Origin: an uncultured Lachnospiraceae bacterium
GTDB taxonomy: Bacteria; Bacillota; Clostridia; Lachnospirales; Lachnospiraceae
Assembly: GCA_947589095.1 (NCBI GenBank)
Contig: CANQBX010000040.1
Span: 1-36,210 of the forward strand
Length of the DNA stretch: 36,210 nt
Reading direction: 5' to 3'
The translations under genes were made by a program, and so were the position numbers. The notes under the pieces were generated by a model, which saw only the letters and a program-made list of their open reading frames with translations, was not told where the DNA came from and ran no database searches. Shown here one piece after another: positions 1 through 7,761 of the stretch (positions within the stretch are counted from its first letter, which is position 1; the number at the start of each line of letters is the position of its first letter).

Positions 1-206
1 ATGCGTCCGAATCCATAGGGCGAATGCCCGCGAGCGAGGAAACCGCAGGTTTCCGAGCCGCGCACTGCGGACTCGCGTCCCGCGCCCGTTCGTCGTGCTT
101 GCACGTAAGCCGGAACTCATGCGTCCGAATCCATAGGGCGAATGCCCGCGAGCGAGGAAACCGCAGGTTTCCGAGCCGCGCACTGCGGACTCGCGTCCCG
201 CGCCCG
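1..206. repeat. Two identical 88-bp direct repeats (1-88 and 119-206)
   Basis: Bases 1-88 and 119-206 are identical by eye, with a period of 118 bp and a 30-bp spacer. Each copy holds a perfect 7-bp inverted repeat with a 3-base loop (38-44 with 48-54; 156-162 with 166-172), plus further GC-rich inverted segments. The first copy starts at base 1, so the array may continue to the left. The second copy ends just before the ribosome binding site of the flippase gene. Open frames here only read through the repeat and have no ribosome binding site of their own. I see no transposase. It may be an intergenic repeat family or the end of a longer array. Confidence 0.9.
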
Positions 207-222
207 CGAAAGGAGCTCCATC

Positions 223-1563
223 ATGACCCATGTCCTCTCCCGCTGGCCGGCCCTTCTTATGGGGAGCGGCTCCCACAGGGAAAAACAGAATATCGTCTGG
301 AATATGGCGGGGAGCTTCTGCTATGCCTTTGCCAGTATGGTTCTCGCGTTTCTGGTCATGCGGATCGCCGGCGAGGATCAGGGGGGCGTCTTTGCTTTCG
401 GCTACAGCACGCTCGGGCAGCAGATGTTTATCGTGGCGTATTTCGGACTGCGCCCGTTCCAGATCACGGACGGCCGCGGCGAGTATCGTTTTGGCGATTA
501 TCTGCACCACAGGTTCCTGACCTGCGGGGCGGCCCTTGCAGGAGGGGCGGCCTGTCTTCTTCTGAGCGGTTACGCGCCGGCGAAGGCGGCGGTCGTGTTT
601 CTGTTAATCTGCTGGAAGGTGATCGATGGGTTTGCCGATGTGTATGAGTCGGAGTTTCAGCGGCAGGGACATCTTCATCTGACCGGCAAGTCCAATACGT
701 TCCGGACGATCCTGTCGGTGACGGTGTTTCTGACGGTTCTTGCGGCCGGCCGGCGGCTTGCGGCAGCCTGCGCGGCGGCCGTGGCGGCGCAGGCTGCCGG
801 TGTGCTGGTCTTCGATGTGGTGATGATCCGGCAGCTTCCGGCGGTGGATATGGGCTGGGAGTGGAGGCGGATGCGGCCGCTGACCCAAGCGGCGGCGCTT
901 CTGTTCGTATCGGTATTTTTGGATTTTTATATTTTTTCCGCCGCGAAGTATGCCATTGACGCGTATATGGATGATGCGGCGTCCGGGTATTTTAATCTGA
1001 TCTTTATGCCCACGTCGGTGATCAATCTGGCGGCGGGATTTGTTATACGGCCGGTACTTACCTATCTGACCGGCTATTGGACCGAGGGGAAATTTGAAAG
1101 GTTTAAAAAGATGCTCCTGCGCATTTCCGGCCTGATCGGCGTTTTGAGCTTCCTGGCGGTGGGTCTGGCCTGGTTTATCGGCCGTCCGGTACTGGGAATA
1201 CTGGAGATGCTTCTGGGCGGAGATTACGCGGGCAGCCTGACAGGGTATCATGTTCCGTTTGTTTTGGTTGTGCTGGGCGGCGGATTCTATGCATTGCTGA
1301 ATTTGTACTACTATGTTCTGGTGATTCTCCGCAGGCAGGATGTGATCTTTGCGATCTACGCGGTGATGACCGCAGCTGCGGTGTTCCTGGCGCCTGCGAT
1401 GGTGCGGCGGAGCGGAATTCCCGGAGCCGCGTATGCGTATCTGACGCTGATGACGGTTATGACCGCGGGTTTTGCGGTCTGCGCGTGGCTTTCGTACAGA
1501 CGGATGCGGAGGGAGACCGACCGGGAGGGAGAATACCGGCCCCGGACCGAGAGGGAGAAATAG
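223..1563 (+). CDS. Polysaccharide flippase, Wzx/MATE-like membrane protein
   Basis: The 446-residue product is strongly hydrophobic, with about 12 predicted membrane segments from residue 20 to 430, as expected of oligosaccharide flippases of the Wzx/RfbX type. These move lipid-linked sugar units across the cytoplasmic membrane. I chose ATG 223 because GAAAGGAGC lies at 207-215. The open frame extends back to 142, but that part only translates the 88-bp repeat. The C terminus is basic and charged. The next gene starts 11 bp downstream, so the two are co-transcribed. The family call rests on the membrane pattern, the length and the neighbours, not on a strict motif. A related PST-family transporter is equally possible. 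Confidence 0.85.
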   Translation: MTHVLSRWPALLMGSGSHREKQNIVWNMAGSFCYAFASMVLAFLVMRIAGEDQGGVFAFGYSTLGQQMFIVAYFGLRPFQITDGRGEYRFGDYLHHRFLTCGAALAGGAACLLLSGYAPAKAAVVFLLICWKVIDGFADVYESEFQRQGHLHLTGKSNTFRTILSVTVFLTVLAAGRRLAAACAAAVAAQAAGVLVFDVVMIRQLPAVDMGWEWRRMRPLTQAAALLFVSVFLDFYIFSAAKYAIDAYMDDAASGYFNLIFMPTSVINLAAGFVIRPVLTYLTGYWTEGKFERFKKMLLRISGLIGVLSFLAVGLAWFIGRPVLGILEMLLGGDYAGSLTGYHVPFVLVVLGGGFYALLNLYYYVLVILRRQDVIFAIYAVMTAAAVFLAPAMVRRSGIPGAAYAYLTLMTVMTAGFAVCAWLSYRRMRRETDREGEYRPRTEREK

Positions 1564-1574
1564 GAAGGAAAGAG

Positions 1575-2522
1575 ATGGATACTGTAAAAGCGACCATAGA
1601 TGTGATCATTCCGGTGTACCGGCCGGGTAAACGCTTTGCCAGGCTTCTGGCGATGCTGGAGCGGCAGACGCATCCGGTGAACCGGATCATTGTCATGAAA
1701 ACAGAGAGAGGCGGATGGAATGAAGCCAGCTACCGGCAGATCCCGAATCTGGAGATCCATTATCTGTCCAAGGCAGAATTTGACCACGGCGCTACCAGGA
1801 ACCGGGGGGCGTCCTGCTCGGAAGCAGATATAATAATCTTTATGACCGACGATGCAGTGCCGCAGGATAATGCGCTGGCAGAGCGGCTGGCGGCGGCGTT
1901 TGACCGGAAGGGTCCCGGGGGTGAAACGGTAGCCGCCGTGTATGCGCGGCAGCTTCCGGCCGGGGACTGCAGAGCGATCGAACGATACACGAGAAACTAT
2001 AATTATCCGGATAAGAGCCGGATCAAAACGATGAACGACCTGCCGGAGCTTGGAATCAAAACCTATTTTGCATCCAATGTCTGCTGCGCTTACCGCAGGG
2101 ATGTGTTTGAGAAGCAGGGCGGCTTCATAGACAGAACGATATTCAATGAAGACATGCTCTATATGGCGAAGGTGATGAAGGCCGGCTACGCCGTGGCTTA
2201 CGAGGCGGACGCGAAGGTGATCCACTCGCATAATATGACGTTTGCGCAGCAGTTTCGCCGGAATTTCGATCTGGCGGTATCGCAGGCGGATCATCCGGAA
2301 GTATTTGCCGGGGTGCCGTCGGAAGGAGAAGGAATCCGTATGGTGAAGCAGACGGCCGGATGGCTTTTAAGAACCGGCCGGGGATGGCTCCTGCCGGCGC
2401 TTGTCGCCGGCAGCGGGATCAAATTTCTCGGTTACCGGCTGGGGAAGATGTACCGGCATCTGCCTGAAAGGGTCGTCCTCCGGTGCACTGCGAATCCGGA
2501 CTACTGGACGGGCGGCAGATAG
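1575..2522 (+). CDS. GT2 family glycosyltransferase, rhamnosyltransferase-like
   Basis: The product is a 315-residue GT-A fold enzyme. The N-terminal strand VIIPVYRPGKR (residues 10-20) is the GT2 nucleotide-sugar start, TDDA (91-94) is the DXD-type metal site, and NED (191-193) fits the acidic catalytic motif. The segment FDHGATRNRG around residues 69-78 is typical of the rhamnosyltransferase branch of GT2 (RfbF-like). This fits rfbC 2.2 kb downstream, which makes the dTDP-L-rhamnose precursor. ATG 1575 follows AGGAAGGAA; the frame is open further upstream but overlaps the flippase gene. No clear membrane segment is seen, so it is probably a soluble or membrane-associated cytoplasmic enzyme. 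The donor and acceptor cannot be read from the sequence. Confidence 0.88.
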   Translation: MDTVKATIDVIIPVYRPGKRFARLLAMLERQTHPVNRIIVMKTERGGWNEASYRQIPNLEIHYLSKAEFDHGATRNRGASCSEADIIIFMTDDAVPQDNALAERLAAAFDRKGPGGETVAAVYARQLPAGDCRAIERYTRNYNYPDKSRIKTMNDLPELGIKTYFASNVCCAYRRDVFEKQGGFIDRTIFNEDMLYMAKVMKAGYAVAYEADAKVIHSHNMTFAQQFRRNFDLAVSQADHPEVFAGVPSEGEGIRMVKQTAGWLLRTGRGWLLPALVAGSGIKFLGYRLGKMYRHLPERVVLRCTANPDYWTGGR

Positions 2523-2581
2523 GAACGGGCTGTGGCCGGACTTAAGAAACGCAGGAAATACGAAAGGCGAGGGGATTGTTT

Positions 2582-2968
2582 ATGATGACGATAACGCTGC
2601 GGATCGCGCTGATTCTGGTATCGGTGGGGACTCTGTTTTTGATGATGCGCAGGATCCGCCAGTCAAAGATGCAGATCGAGAGCGCGGTTTTCTGGATCGT
2701 ACTGGCGCTGGTGCTGGTGGTTTTCAGCCTGTTTCCGGCGGTGGCGGATTTCGCCGCCCACTGTCTGGGAATCTATTCAACGGCGAATTTTCTGTTCCTG
2801 TTCGCGATTTTTGTGCTGATCGTGAAAGTATTTTATATGACGATCCATATCTCGCAGCTGGAGATGAAGATCCGGGAACTGGTGCAGCAGATGGCGCTTG
2901 ATGAAAAGAAGGCGCAGGAGGATAAGGCGCGTATTCAGGAGATTATGGCCCAGGAAGAGCCAAAATAG
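2582..2968 (+). CDS. DUF2304 small membrane protein
   Basis: The 128-residue product has hydrophobic segments near residues 3-22, 35-58 and 66-88, followed by a charged amphipathic helical tail. The motif around SKMQIESAVFW and the overall layout match DUF2304, a family often encoded beside GT2 enzymes in rhamnose-rich polysaccharide loci. Its biochemical role is unknown; a part in flipping or presenting lipid-linked sugars is a common guess. I prefer ATG 2582, six to seven bases after GGCGAGGGG (2566-2574). A TTG at 2576 would add two residues. It lies 59 bp after the glycosyltransferase and 33 bp before the DUF2142 gene, in the same operon. Confidence 0.8.
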   Translation: MMTITLRIALILVSVGTLFLMMRRIRQSKMQIESAVFWIVLALVLVVFSLFPAVADFAAHCLGIYSTANFLFLFAIFVLIVKVFYMTIHISQLEMKIRELVQQMALDEKKAQEDKARIQEIMAQEEPK

Positions 2969-3001
2969 AACGGAAACGAAATTCGGACAGCGGAGGAACG
3001 G

Positions 3002-4669
3002 ATGAGAGAAAAACATGAATGGAAACGGATCGTAACAGCGTCGGCGGTGGTGGGCGCGTTTGGCCTGTGGCATTTTATGGATGTGCGGGCGGGGGCGTCT
3101 GCCGTCGGCGACGGGTGGCTTACGGCGGGATATTTGTGCATGTGGGCGCTCGCGCTGGGGCTGGCGGTCGTTTTCGGATGGATGTTCATGAGACAGATCC
3201 GCGGCGGATGGAAGCTGGAGAAGATCTATCCGGCGGCTGCGCTTGCGCTGGGGCTTCTGTATATGTTTGTACTTCCGCCGATGTCGGCTCCGGATGAGAT
3301 CAGCCACTATATTACGGCTTACGAACTGTCGAGCCGTATGCTGGGGCAGCCGGCGCGCCGGATCGACGGCCGCGTGCTGGTCCGGGCGCAGGACTGGATC
3401 CTGGAAGATGTGTATGGCGATTATGCGATCTCTTTTGACGCCGGTTACTGGGCGGAAGACGACGGGAGCTTAAGCGGAGGCGCCGCGCCGGACAGCGTTG
3501 TCCTGGGGCAGCGGCTGAATGAGAGCACTTACCGCGCGATCCACGACATATGGACGGGGAAATTGCAGGGAAGACAGGACGTGGAGCCGCAAACGCCGGT
3601 TGTGACGTCCTTTCCGCCGGTGACTACGACGCCCGTGGCCTATGTGCCGCAGGCGATCGGGATTGCCGCGGCGAGACTCCTGCGTCTGAACAGCCTGTGG
3701 CTGGCGTATTTGGGAAGGTTCTGTAATCTTGTCTTTTTCACGTTTATGACGTGGCTGGCGCTTAAGCGGCTTCCTTTCGGGAAGGAGGTTCTTTTCGGAG
3801 TCGCGCTGCTGCCGATGACCCTTCATCTGTCGGCGTCCTTTTCCTACGACGTAATGATCCTGGCGTGTATGTTTCTGTTCACGGCTGTCTGCCTGGATCT
3901 GGCCTATGCCCGGGAACGCGTGCGGGTGCGGGACGTGGCGCTTCTTGCGGTGCTCATGGCGGCGGCCGGCCCGTGTAAGATGATCTACGCGCCGATGATG
4001 GGGCTCTGTCTTCTGATCCCGGTCCGCAAATTCGGCGGATGGGGCAGATGGCTGGCGTCGGCGGCCGCTGTATCCGGCGCATGGGCGGCTGCAATGCTGC
4101 TGGTGAATTCCCGGGTGGTGGGCGCGTACGCTGCGGCGGTAAATCCGGTGCTTTCTGCGACGGGGGAGGAGGGTTACAGCCTGCTGCTGCTCTTCCATCA
4201 TCCGATGCTTCTGATCCGTATGTTTTATAATACGCTGCTGCATCAGACGGACGAGTATCATCTGACGATGATCGGCGGCATGCTGGGGAATCTGGATCCG
4301 ATGCTGAATGTCCCGTACGTCCTTGTCATGTTTTTCACGGCGGGGCTGCTGCTTCTGGCGTTTCGGGTACCGGGGGAGAGCCTGACGGTTACGGGAGGAA
4401 AAAGGCTGTGGATCTTCGCGGTGTGCGCCGTGTGCGCGGCGGCTGCGCTTCTTTCCATGCTGATCGCCTGTACGCCCAGAACTTCCATGGTGATTGAGGG
4501 GGTTCAGGGAAGATATTTTCTGCCGTTTCTGCCGGCGCTTCTGCTGGCCTGCAAAAACGACCGTTTGGTTTTGACAAAGGATGGAAACCGTAGTATATTG
4601 TATTTAATGTGCTGCGCGAATCTGTATATACTGCTGAGGCTTTACAGCGTGGTGTGCCAGTGTATCTGA
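3002..4669 (+). CDS. DUF2142 membrane protein, predicted GT-C type glycosyltransferase
   Basis: The 555-residue product is a polytopic membrane protein with roughly 10-12 hydrophobic helices. The segment PPMSAPDEISHYITAYELS (about residues 93-111) carries the P-x-DE-x-x-H signature of DUF2142. These proteins resemble GT-C glycosyltransferases that use polyprenyl-phosphate sugars on the outer face of the membrane, with the acidic pair in the first loop as the likely catalytic site. ATG 3002 follows GCGGAGGAACGG. The context (flippase, GT2, DUF2304, rfbC) supports a role in building or decorating a cell-surface polysaccharide. The substrate is unknown. The GT-C role is family-level inference. 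Confidence 0.85.
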   Translation: MREKHEWKRIVTASAVVGAFGLWHFMDVRAGASAVGDGWLTAGYLCMWALALGLAVVFGWMFMRQIRGGWKLEKIYPAAALALGLLYMFVLPPMSAPDEISHYITAYELSSRMLGQPARRIDGRVLVRAQDWILEDVYGDYAISFDAGYWAEDDGSLSGGAAPDSVVLGQRLNESTYRAIHDIWTGKLQGRQDVEPQTPVVTSFPPVTTTPVAYVPQAIGIAAARLLRLNSLWLAYLGRFCNLVFFTFMTWLALKRLPFGKEVLFGVALLPMTLHLSASFSYDVMILACMFLFTAVCLDLAYARERVRVRDVALLAVLMAAAGPCKMIYAPMMGLCLLIPVRKFGGWGRWLASAAAVSGAWAAAMLLVNSRVVGAYAAAVNPVLSATGEEGYSLLLLFHHPMLLIRMFYNTLLHQTDEYHLTMIGGMLGNLDPMLNVPYVLVMFFTAGLLLLAFRVPGESLTVTGGKRLWIFAVCAVCAAAALLSMLIACTPRTSMVIEGVQGRYFLPFLPALLLACKNDRLVLTKDGNRSILYLMCCANLYILLRLYSVVCQCI

Positions 4670-4752
4670 CCGCGGACCGGAGGATACGGAAGGAAGGCAC
4701 GGAAAGCACCGCGGGCTGTATTGGCTCCCGGTACGGAAAAGGAGACGGAAGA

Positions 4753-5307
4753 ATGGGAAAGATAAAGGTAACGCCCTGCCACATCGAGGGGCTTTATGTG
4801 ATCGAGCCGGAGATTCATAAGGACGCCAGAGGGTATTTTGTAGAGACCTATAATCAGCGGGATTTTGAGGCGGCCGGACTGAATATGGTCTTCGTTCAGG
4901 ATAATCAGTCCATGTCCGTGAAGGGCGTGCTGCGGGGGCTTCATTACCAGAAGCAGTATCCGCAGGGGAAGCTTGTGCGGGCCGTCAGCGGCCGGGTATT
5001 CGATGTGGCGGTGGATCTGCGGGCGGATTCGGCTACTTACGGCCAGTGGTTCGGTGTGGAGCTGTCTGCCGAGAACAATAAGCAGTTTTATGTTTCTCCC
5101 GGCTTTGCCCACGGCTTCCTGGTCCTTTCGGATACGGCGGAATTCGCCTATAAGGTGACGGATTTCTATCATCCGGGCGATGAGGGCGGCCTGATCTGGA
5201 ACGATCCGGAGATCGGTATCGAGTGGCCCATCGAGGAGGGAATGGAACTGATCTTCTCCGAGCGGGATAAGAAATGGGGCGGGCTTAAGGATACGTTTAA
5301 GTTCTGA
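4753..5307 (+). CDS. rfbC: dTDP-4-dehydrorhamnose 3,5-epimerase
   Basis: This cytoplasmic cupin enzyme epimerises C3 and C5 of dTDP-4-dehydro-6-deoxy-D-glucose, the third step to dTDP-L-rhamnose. The product is 184 residues, the normal length. Family motifs are clear: RGLHYQ with catalytic His64, GKLVRAVSGRVFDVAVDLR (72-90), SPGFAHGF (115-122), the Tyr-rich stretch AYKVTDFYHPGDE (132-144) and WNDPEIGIEWP near 149-159. ATG 4753 lies 8 bp after AAAAGGAG (4737-4744); the longer open frame overlaps the DUF2142 gene and lacks a ribosome binding site. rfbA, rfbB and rfbD are not in the window, so the rest of the pathway is encoded elsewhere. Its presence suggests that the exported glycan contains rhamnose. 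Confidence 0.95.
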   Translation: MGKIKVTPCHIEGLYVIEPEIHKDARGYFVETYNQRDFEAAGLNMVFVQDNQSMSVKGVLRGLHYQKQYPQGKLVRAVSGRVFDVAVDLRADSATYGQWFGVELSAENNKQFYVSPGFAHGFLVLSDTAEFAYKVTDFYHPGDEGGLIWNDPEIGIEWPIEEGMELIFSERDKKWGGLKDTFKF

Positions 5308-5309
5308 GG

Positions 5310-5358
5310 CGCGCTTAACCGCTTTGGCGGGGAATGCACGCGCCCGGTTAAGGGCGCG
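5310..5358 (+). other. Hairpin between rfbC and the ABC permease gene
   Basis: CTTAACCG (5314-5321) pairs perfectly with CGGTTAAG (5345-5352). After a 2-base bulge, CGCG (5310-5313) pairs with 5355-5358, giving about 12 bp in total around a 23-base loop. There is no T-run, so it does not look like an intrinsic terminator. It sits in the 94-bp gap before the permease and could mark RNA processing or be incidental. Confidence 0.5.
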
Positions 5359-5401
5359 GACAGAGACGAATCGAAGATGGAGACAAGCGGGAGAGGCGTC
5401 G

Positions 5402-6214
5402 ATGAATTATCTTGTCACACTGGCGAAAGAAATGGTGAGACGGCGGAAGCTGATCTGGGACCTGGCGAAGTCCGATTTCCGGAAGCGCTTTGTAGGGTCC
5501 TATTTCGGCGTAGTCTGGATGTTCATCCAGCCGGTAGTCACGGTGCTGATCTATTTCTTCGTATTCCAGATGGGCTTTAAGAACGCGCCGCCGGTTCCGG
5601 GCTACCCTTACGTGCAGTGGCTGATCCCCGGGATTGTGCCGTGGTTCTATGTCAGCGAGGCGCTGAACGCAGGAACCGGATGCCTGCAGGAGTATAATTA
5701 TCTGGTTAAAAAAGTGGTCTTCCAGGTGGAGATCCTGCCGGTGATCAAGGTGATCTCCTGCCTGATGGTGCATGTGATCTTTGTGCTGATCATGGTGGCG
5801 GTGTTTCTGCTGTACGGTACCTTTCCGAAGGTCAGCTGGCTGCAGATCGCGTACTATTCGCTGGCGGCCACGGTTTTCTCGCTGGGGACCGTGTATTTCA
5901 CCAGCGCGGTCAATGTGTTTTTCAAGGATATGGCGCAGATCGTCGGAATCTTCCTGCAGGTCTGGATGTGGGTGACTCCGATCATGTGGGATCCGGCCAT
6001 GTTCGCGAATCATCCGGCCTGGCTCGATCAGGTGCTGAAGCTGAATCCGGTCTGGTATCTCGTCACCGGTTACCGGGACAGCATGCTGACCGGCGGCGCC
6101 TTCTGGGAGAGACCGGCGGTAACACTCTATTTCTGGGCGGTGACGGCGGCGCTGTTCCTGGCCGGGCTAAAGGTATTCAAGAGGCTGCGGCCGCATTTCT
6201 CGGACGTGCTGTAA
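5402..6214 (+). CDS. ABC-2 type polysaccharide export permease (Wzm-like)
   Basis: The 270-residue product has six predicted membrane helices. It opens with a charged amphipathic segment (WDLAKSDFRKRFVGSYFGVV, residues about 18-37) typical of Wzm/RfbA/TagG permeases. These form a dimeric channel with a nucleotide-binding partner to export finished undecaprenyl-linked glycans. The ATPase partner is encoded 116 bp downstream. ATG 5402 follows GGGAGAGG; the longer open frame has no ribosome binding site. Teichoic-acid export (TagG) is the alternative Gram-positive role. The C-terminal extension of the partner and the WbdD-like enzyme that follows favour O-antigen-type export. Confidence 0.92.
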   Translation: MNYLVTLAKEMVRRRKLIWDLAKSDFRKRFVGSYFGVVWMFIQPVVTVLIYFFVFQMGFKNAPPVPGYPYVQWLIPGIVPWFYVSEALNAGTGCLQEYNYLVKKVVFQVEILPVIKVISCLMVHVIFVLIMVAVFLLYGTFPKVSWLQIAYYSLAATVFSLGTVYFTSAVNVFFKDMAQIVGIFLQVWMWVTPIMWDPAMFANHPAWLDQVLKLNPVWYLVTGYRDSMLTGGAFWERPAVTLYFWAVTAALFLAGLKVFKRLRPHFSDVL

Positions 6215-6222
6215 GACGTAAG

Positions 6223-6292
6223 CCAGAGACTGACCGTGCGCGGATGCGCGGATAAAGCCGGAGTCTGATTGTGCGCGGATGCGCGGAAAGAG
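6223..6292. repeat. Imperfect 35-bp tandem duplication upstream of the ABC ATPase gene
   Basis: The 17-mer GTGCGCGGATGCGCGGA occurs at 6236-6252 and again at 6271-6287, exactly 35 bp apart. The flanking bases (CAGAGACTGA versus CGGAGTCTGA, and AAAGCCGG versus AGAGCCAGG) are also similar, so a unit of about 35 bp is duplicated. It fills most of the 116-bp gap between permease and ATPase genes. No terminator or promoter is evident in it. Confidence 0.75.
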
Positions 6293-6330
6293 CCAGGAGA
6301 CTGCCGTACAGGCGGTTTAGGAGGAGTTCC

Positions 6331-7761
6331 ATGGAGAATGCCATCATCGTAAAAGATGTGACAAAAATCTATAAGCTGTATGATAAGCCGATCGACAGGC
6401 TGAAGGAGTCTCTGAGTCCTTTCCATAAGGAGTACCACAGGAAATTCTATGCCCTGAACGGCCTTTCGTTTTCCGTGGAGAAGGGCCAGACAGTGGGCAT
6501 CATCGGCACCAACGGTTCCGGCAAATCCACGATCCTTAAGATCATCACCGGCGTTCTGTCGCCCACCACCGGAGAGGTGACGGTGAACGGAACGGTATCG
6601 GCGCTTCTGGAACTGGGCGCCGGTTTTAATATGGACTATACCGGCATCGAGAATGTCTATATGAACGGCAGCATGATGGGTTTTTCGCGGAAGGAGATGG
6701 ACGCGAAGCTGCAGGATATCCTGGATTTCGCGGAGATCGGCGATTTCGTGAATCAGCCCGTGAAGACCTATTCCAGCGGTATGTTTGTGCGCCTGGCTTT
6801 CGCGCTGGCGATCAATGTGGATCCGGAGATTCTGATCGTGGACGAGGCGCTGTCTGTGGGGGACGTATTCTTCCAGGCCAAATGCTACCGGCGTATGGAG
6901 GAGATTCGGCAGAAGGGAACCACGATCCTGATGGTGACCCACGATATGGGGAGTATCCTGAAGTACTGCGATAAGGTGGTGCTGCTAAATAAAGGCAATT
7001 TCATCGCCGAGGGAACCGCCGGCCACATGGTGGATCTGTACAAGAAGATCCTGGCGAATCAGATGGAATCGCTGGAGGAGGAGCTGGCGGCGGAGCGGCG
7101 GGCGGCGGCCGAATCCGGCGACCGGGCCGGGGAGAGGGCGGCGGACGGATCCGGCAGTGGGGCCGGGGAGAAGGCGGCGGACGGATCCGGCAGCGGGGCC
7201 GGGTGGAAGGCGGCGGCCGGCTCCGGCGACCGGATCGGTACGGAGGTGTCCCGCGGGCAGCGGAAACGTCCCGCGCTCATGAAGGACAGTCTGGCGGTCA
7301 ATCCAAACCGCACCGAGTACGGCGACGGAAGGGCGGAGATCTACGACATGGGTCTGTTTGACAGCCGTGGGAATCTGACGAATCTGCTTCTGAAAGGCGA
7401 ACAGTTCACTATCCGCGAGAAGATCCGTTTCCACGCGCCGATCCAGACGCCGATCTTCACGTATACGATCAAGGATAAGAAGGGAACCGAGCTGACCGGC
7501 ACGAATACGATGTACGAGGGGATGGACATCCGGCCCGTGCGGGACGGCGATGAGTACGAGGTCTCATTTACACAGAAGATGACGCTGCAGGGGGGAGAAT
7601 ACCTGCTGAGTATGAGCTGTACCGGCTTCGAGCTGGGCGAGCATGTGGTCTATCACCGGCTCTACGACGTGCTGAGCCTGACTGTGATATCGAACAAGAA
7701 CACGGTGGGGGTCTACGATATGGAGTCCGAGGTGAAAGCGGAGAAGAAAGGAACACAATGA
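6331..7761 (+). CDS. ABC transporter ATPase with C-terminal carbohydrate-binding domain (Wzt-like)
   Basis: The 476-residue protein powers glycan export with the preceding permease. Residues 1-230 are the nucleotide-binding domain: Walker A GTNGSGKST (59-67), signature YSSGM (147-151), Walker B ILIVDE (167-172) and switch His204. Residues 266-301 are three 12-residue Gly/Ala/Ser-rich repeats that act as a linker. About residues 320-470 match the Wzt C-terminal domain, which in E. coli O9a binds the modified end of the finished polymer. ATG 6331 follows AGGAGGAG (6319-6326). The stop codon overlaps the start of the next gene (ATGA, 7758-7761), which implies translational coupling to the putative chain terminator. 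Plain TagH-type exporters lack this C-terminal domain. Confidence 0.93.
   Translation: MENAIIVKDVTKIYKLYDKPIDRLKESLSPFHKEYHRKFYALNGLSFSVEKGQTVGIIGTNGSGKSTILKIITGVLSPTTGEVTVNGTVSALLELGAGFNMDYTGIENVYMNGSMMGFSRKEMDAKLQDILDFAEIGDFVNQPVKTYSSGMFVRLAFALAINVDPEILIVDEALSVGDVFFQAKCYRRMEEIRQKGTTILMVTHDMGSILKYCDKVVLLNKGNFIAEGTAGHMVDLYKKILANQMESLEEELAAERRAAAESGDRAGERAADGSGSGAGEKAADGSGSGAGWKAAAGSGDRIGTEVSRGQRKRPALMKDSLAVNPNRTEYGDGRAEIYDMGLFDSRGNLTNLLLKGEQFTIREKIRFHAPIQTPIFTYTIKDKKGTELTGTNTMYEGMDIRPVRDGDEYEVSFTQKMTLQGGEYLLSMSCTGFELGEHVVYHRLYDVLSLTVISNKNTVGVYDMESEVKAEKKGTQ
7126..7233 (+). repeat. Three 36-bp in-frame tandem repeats in the Wzt-like linker
   Basis: Units begin at 7126, 7162 and 7198. They encode AGERAADGSGSG, AGEKAADGSGSG and AGWKAAAGSGDR (residues 266-301), and a partial, diverged unit precedes them. 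The first two differ at only two bases; the third has diverged. Because the unit is a multiple of three, copy-number change would lengthen or shorten the linker between the ATPase and carbohydrate-binding domains without breaking the frame. Confidence 0.9.

Noticed and set aside
142-222. N-terminal extension of the flippase through the 88-bp repeat
   Set aside because: The extension translates repeat DNA, has no ribosome binding site, and a good one exists for ATG 223.
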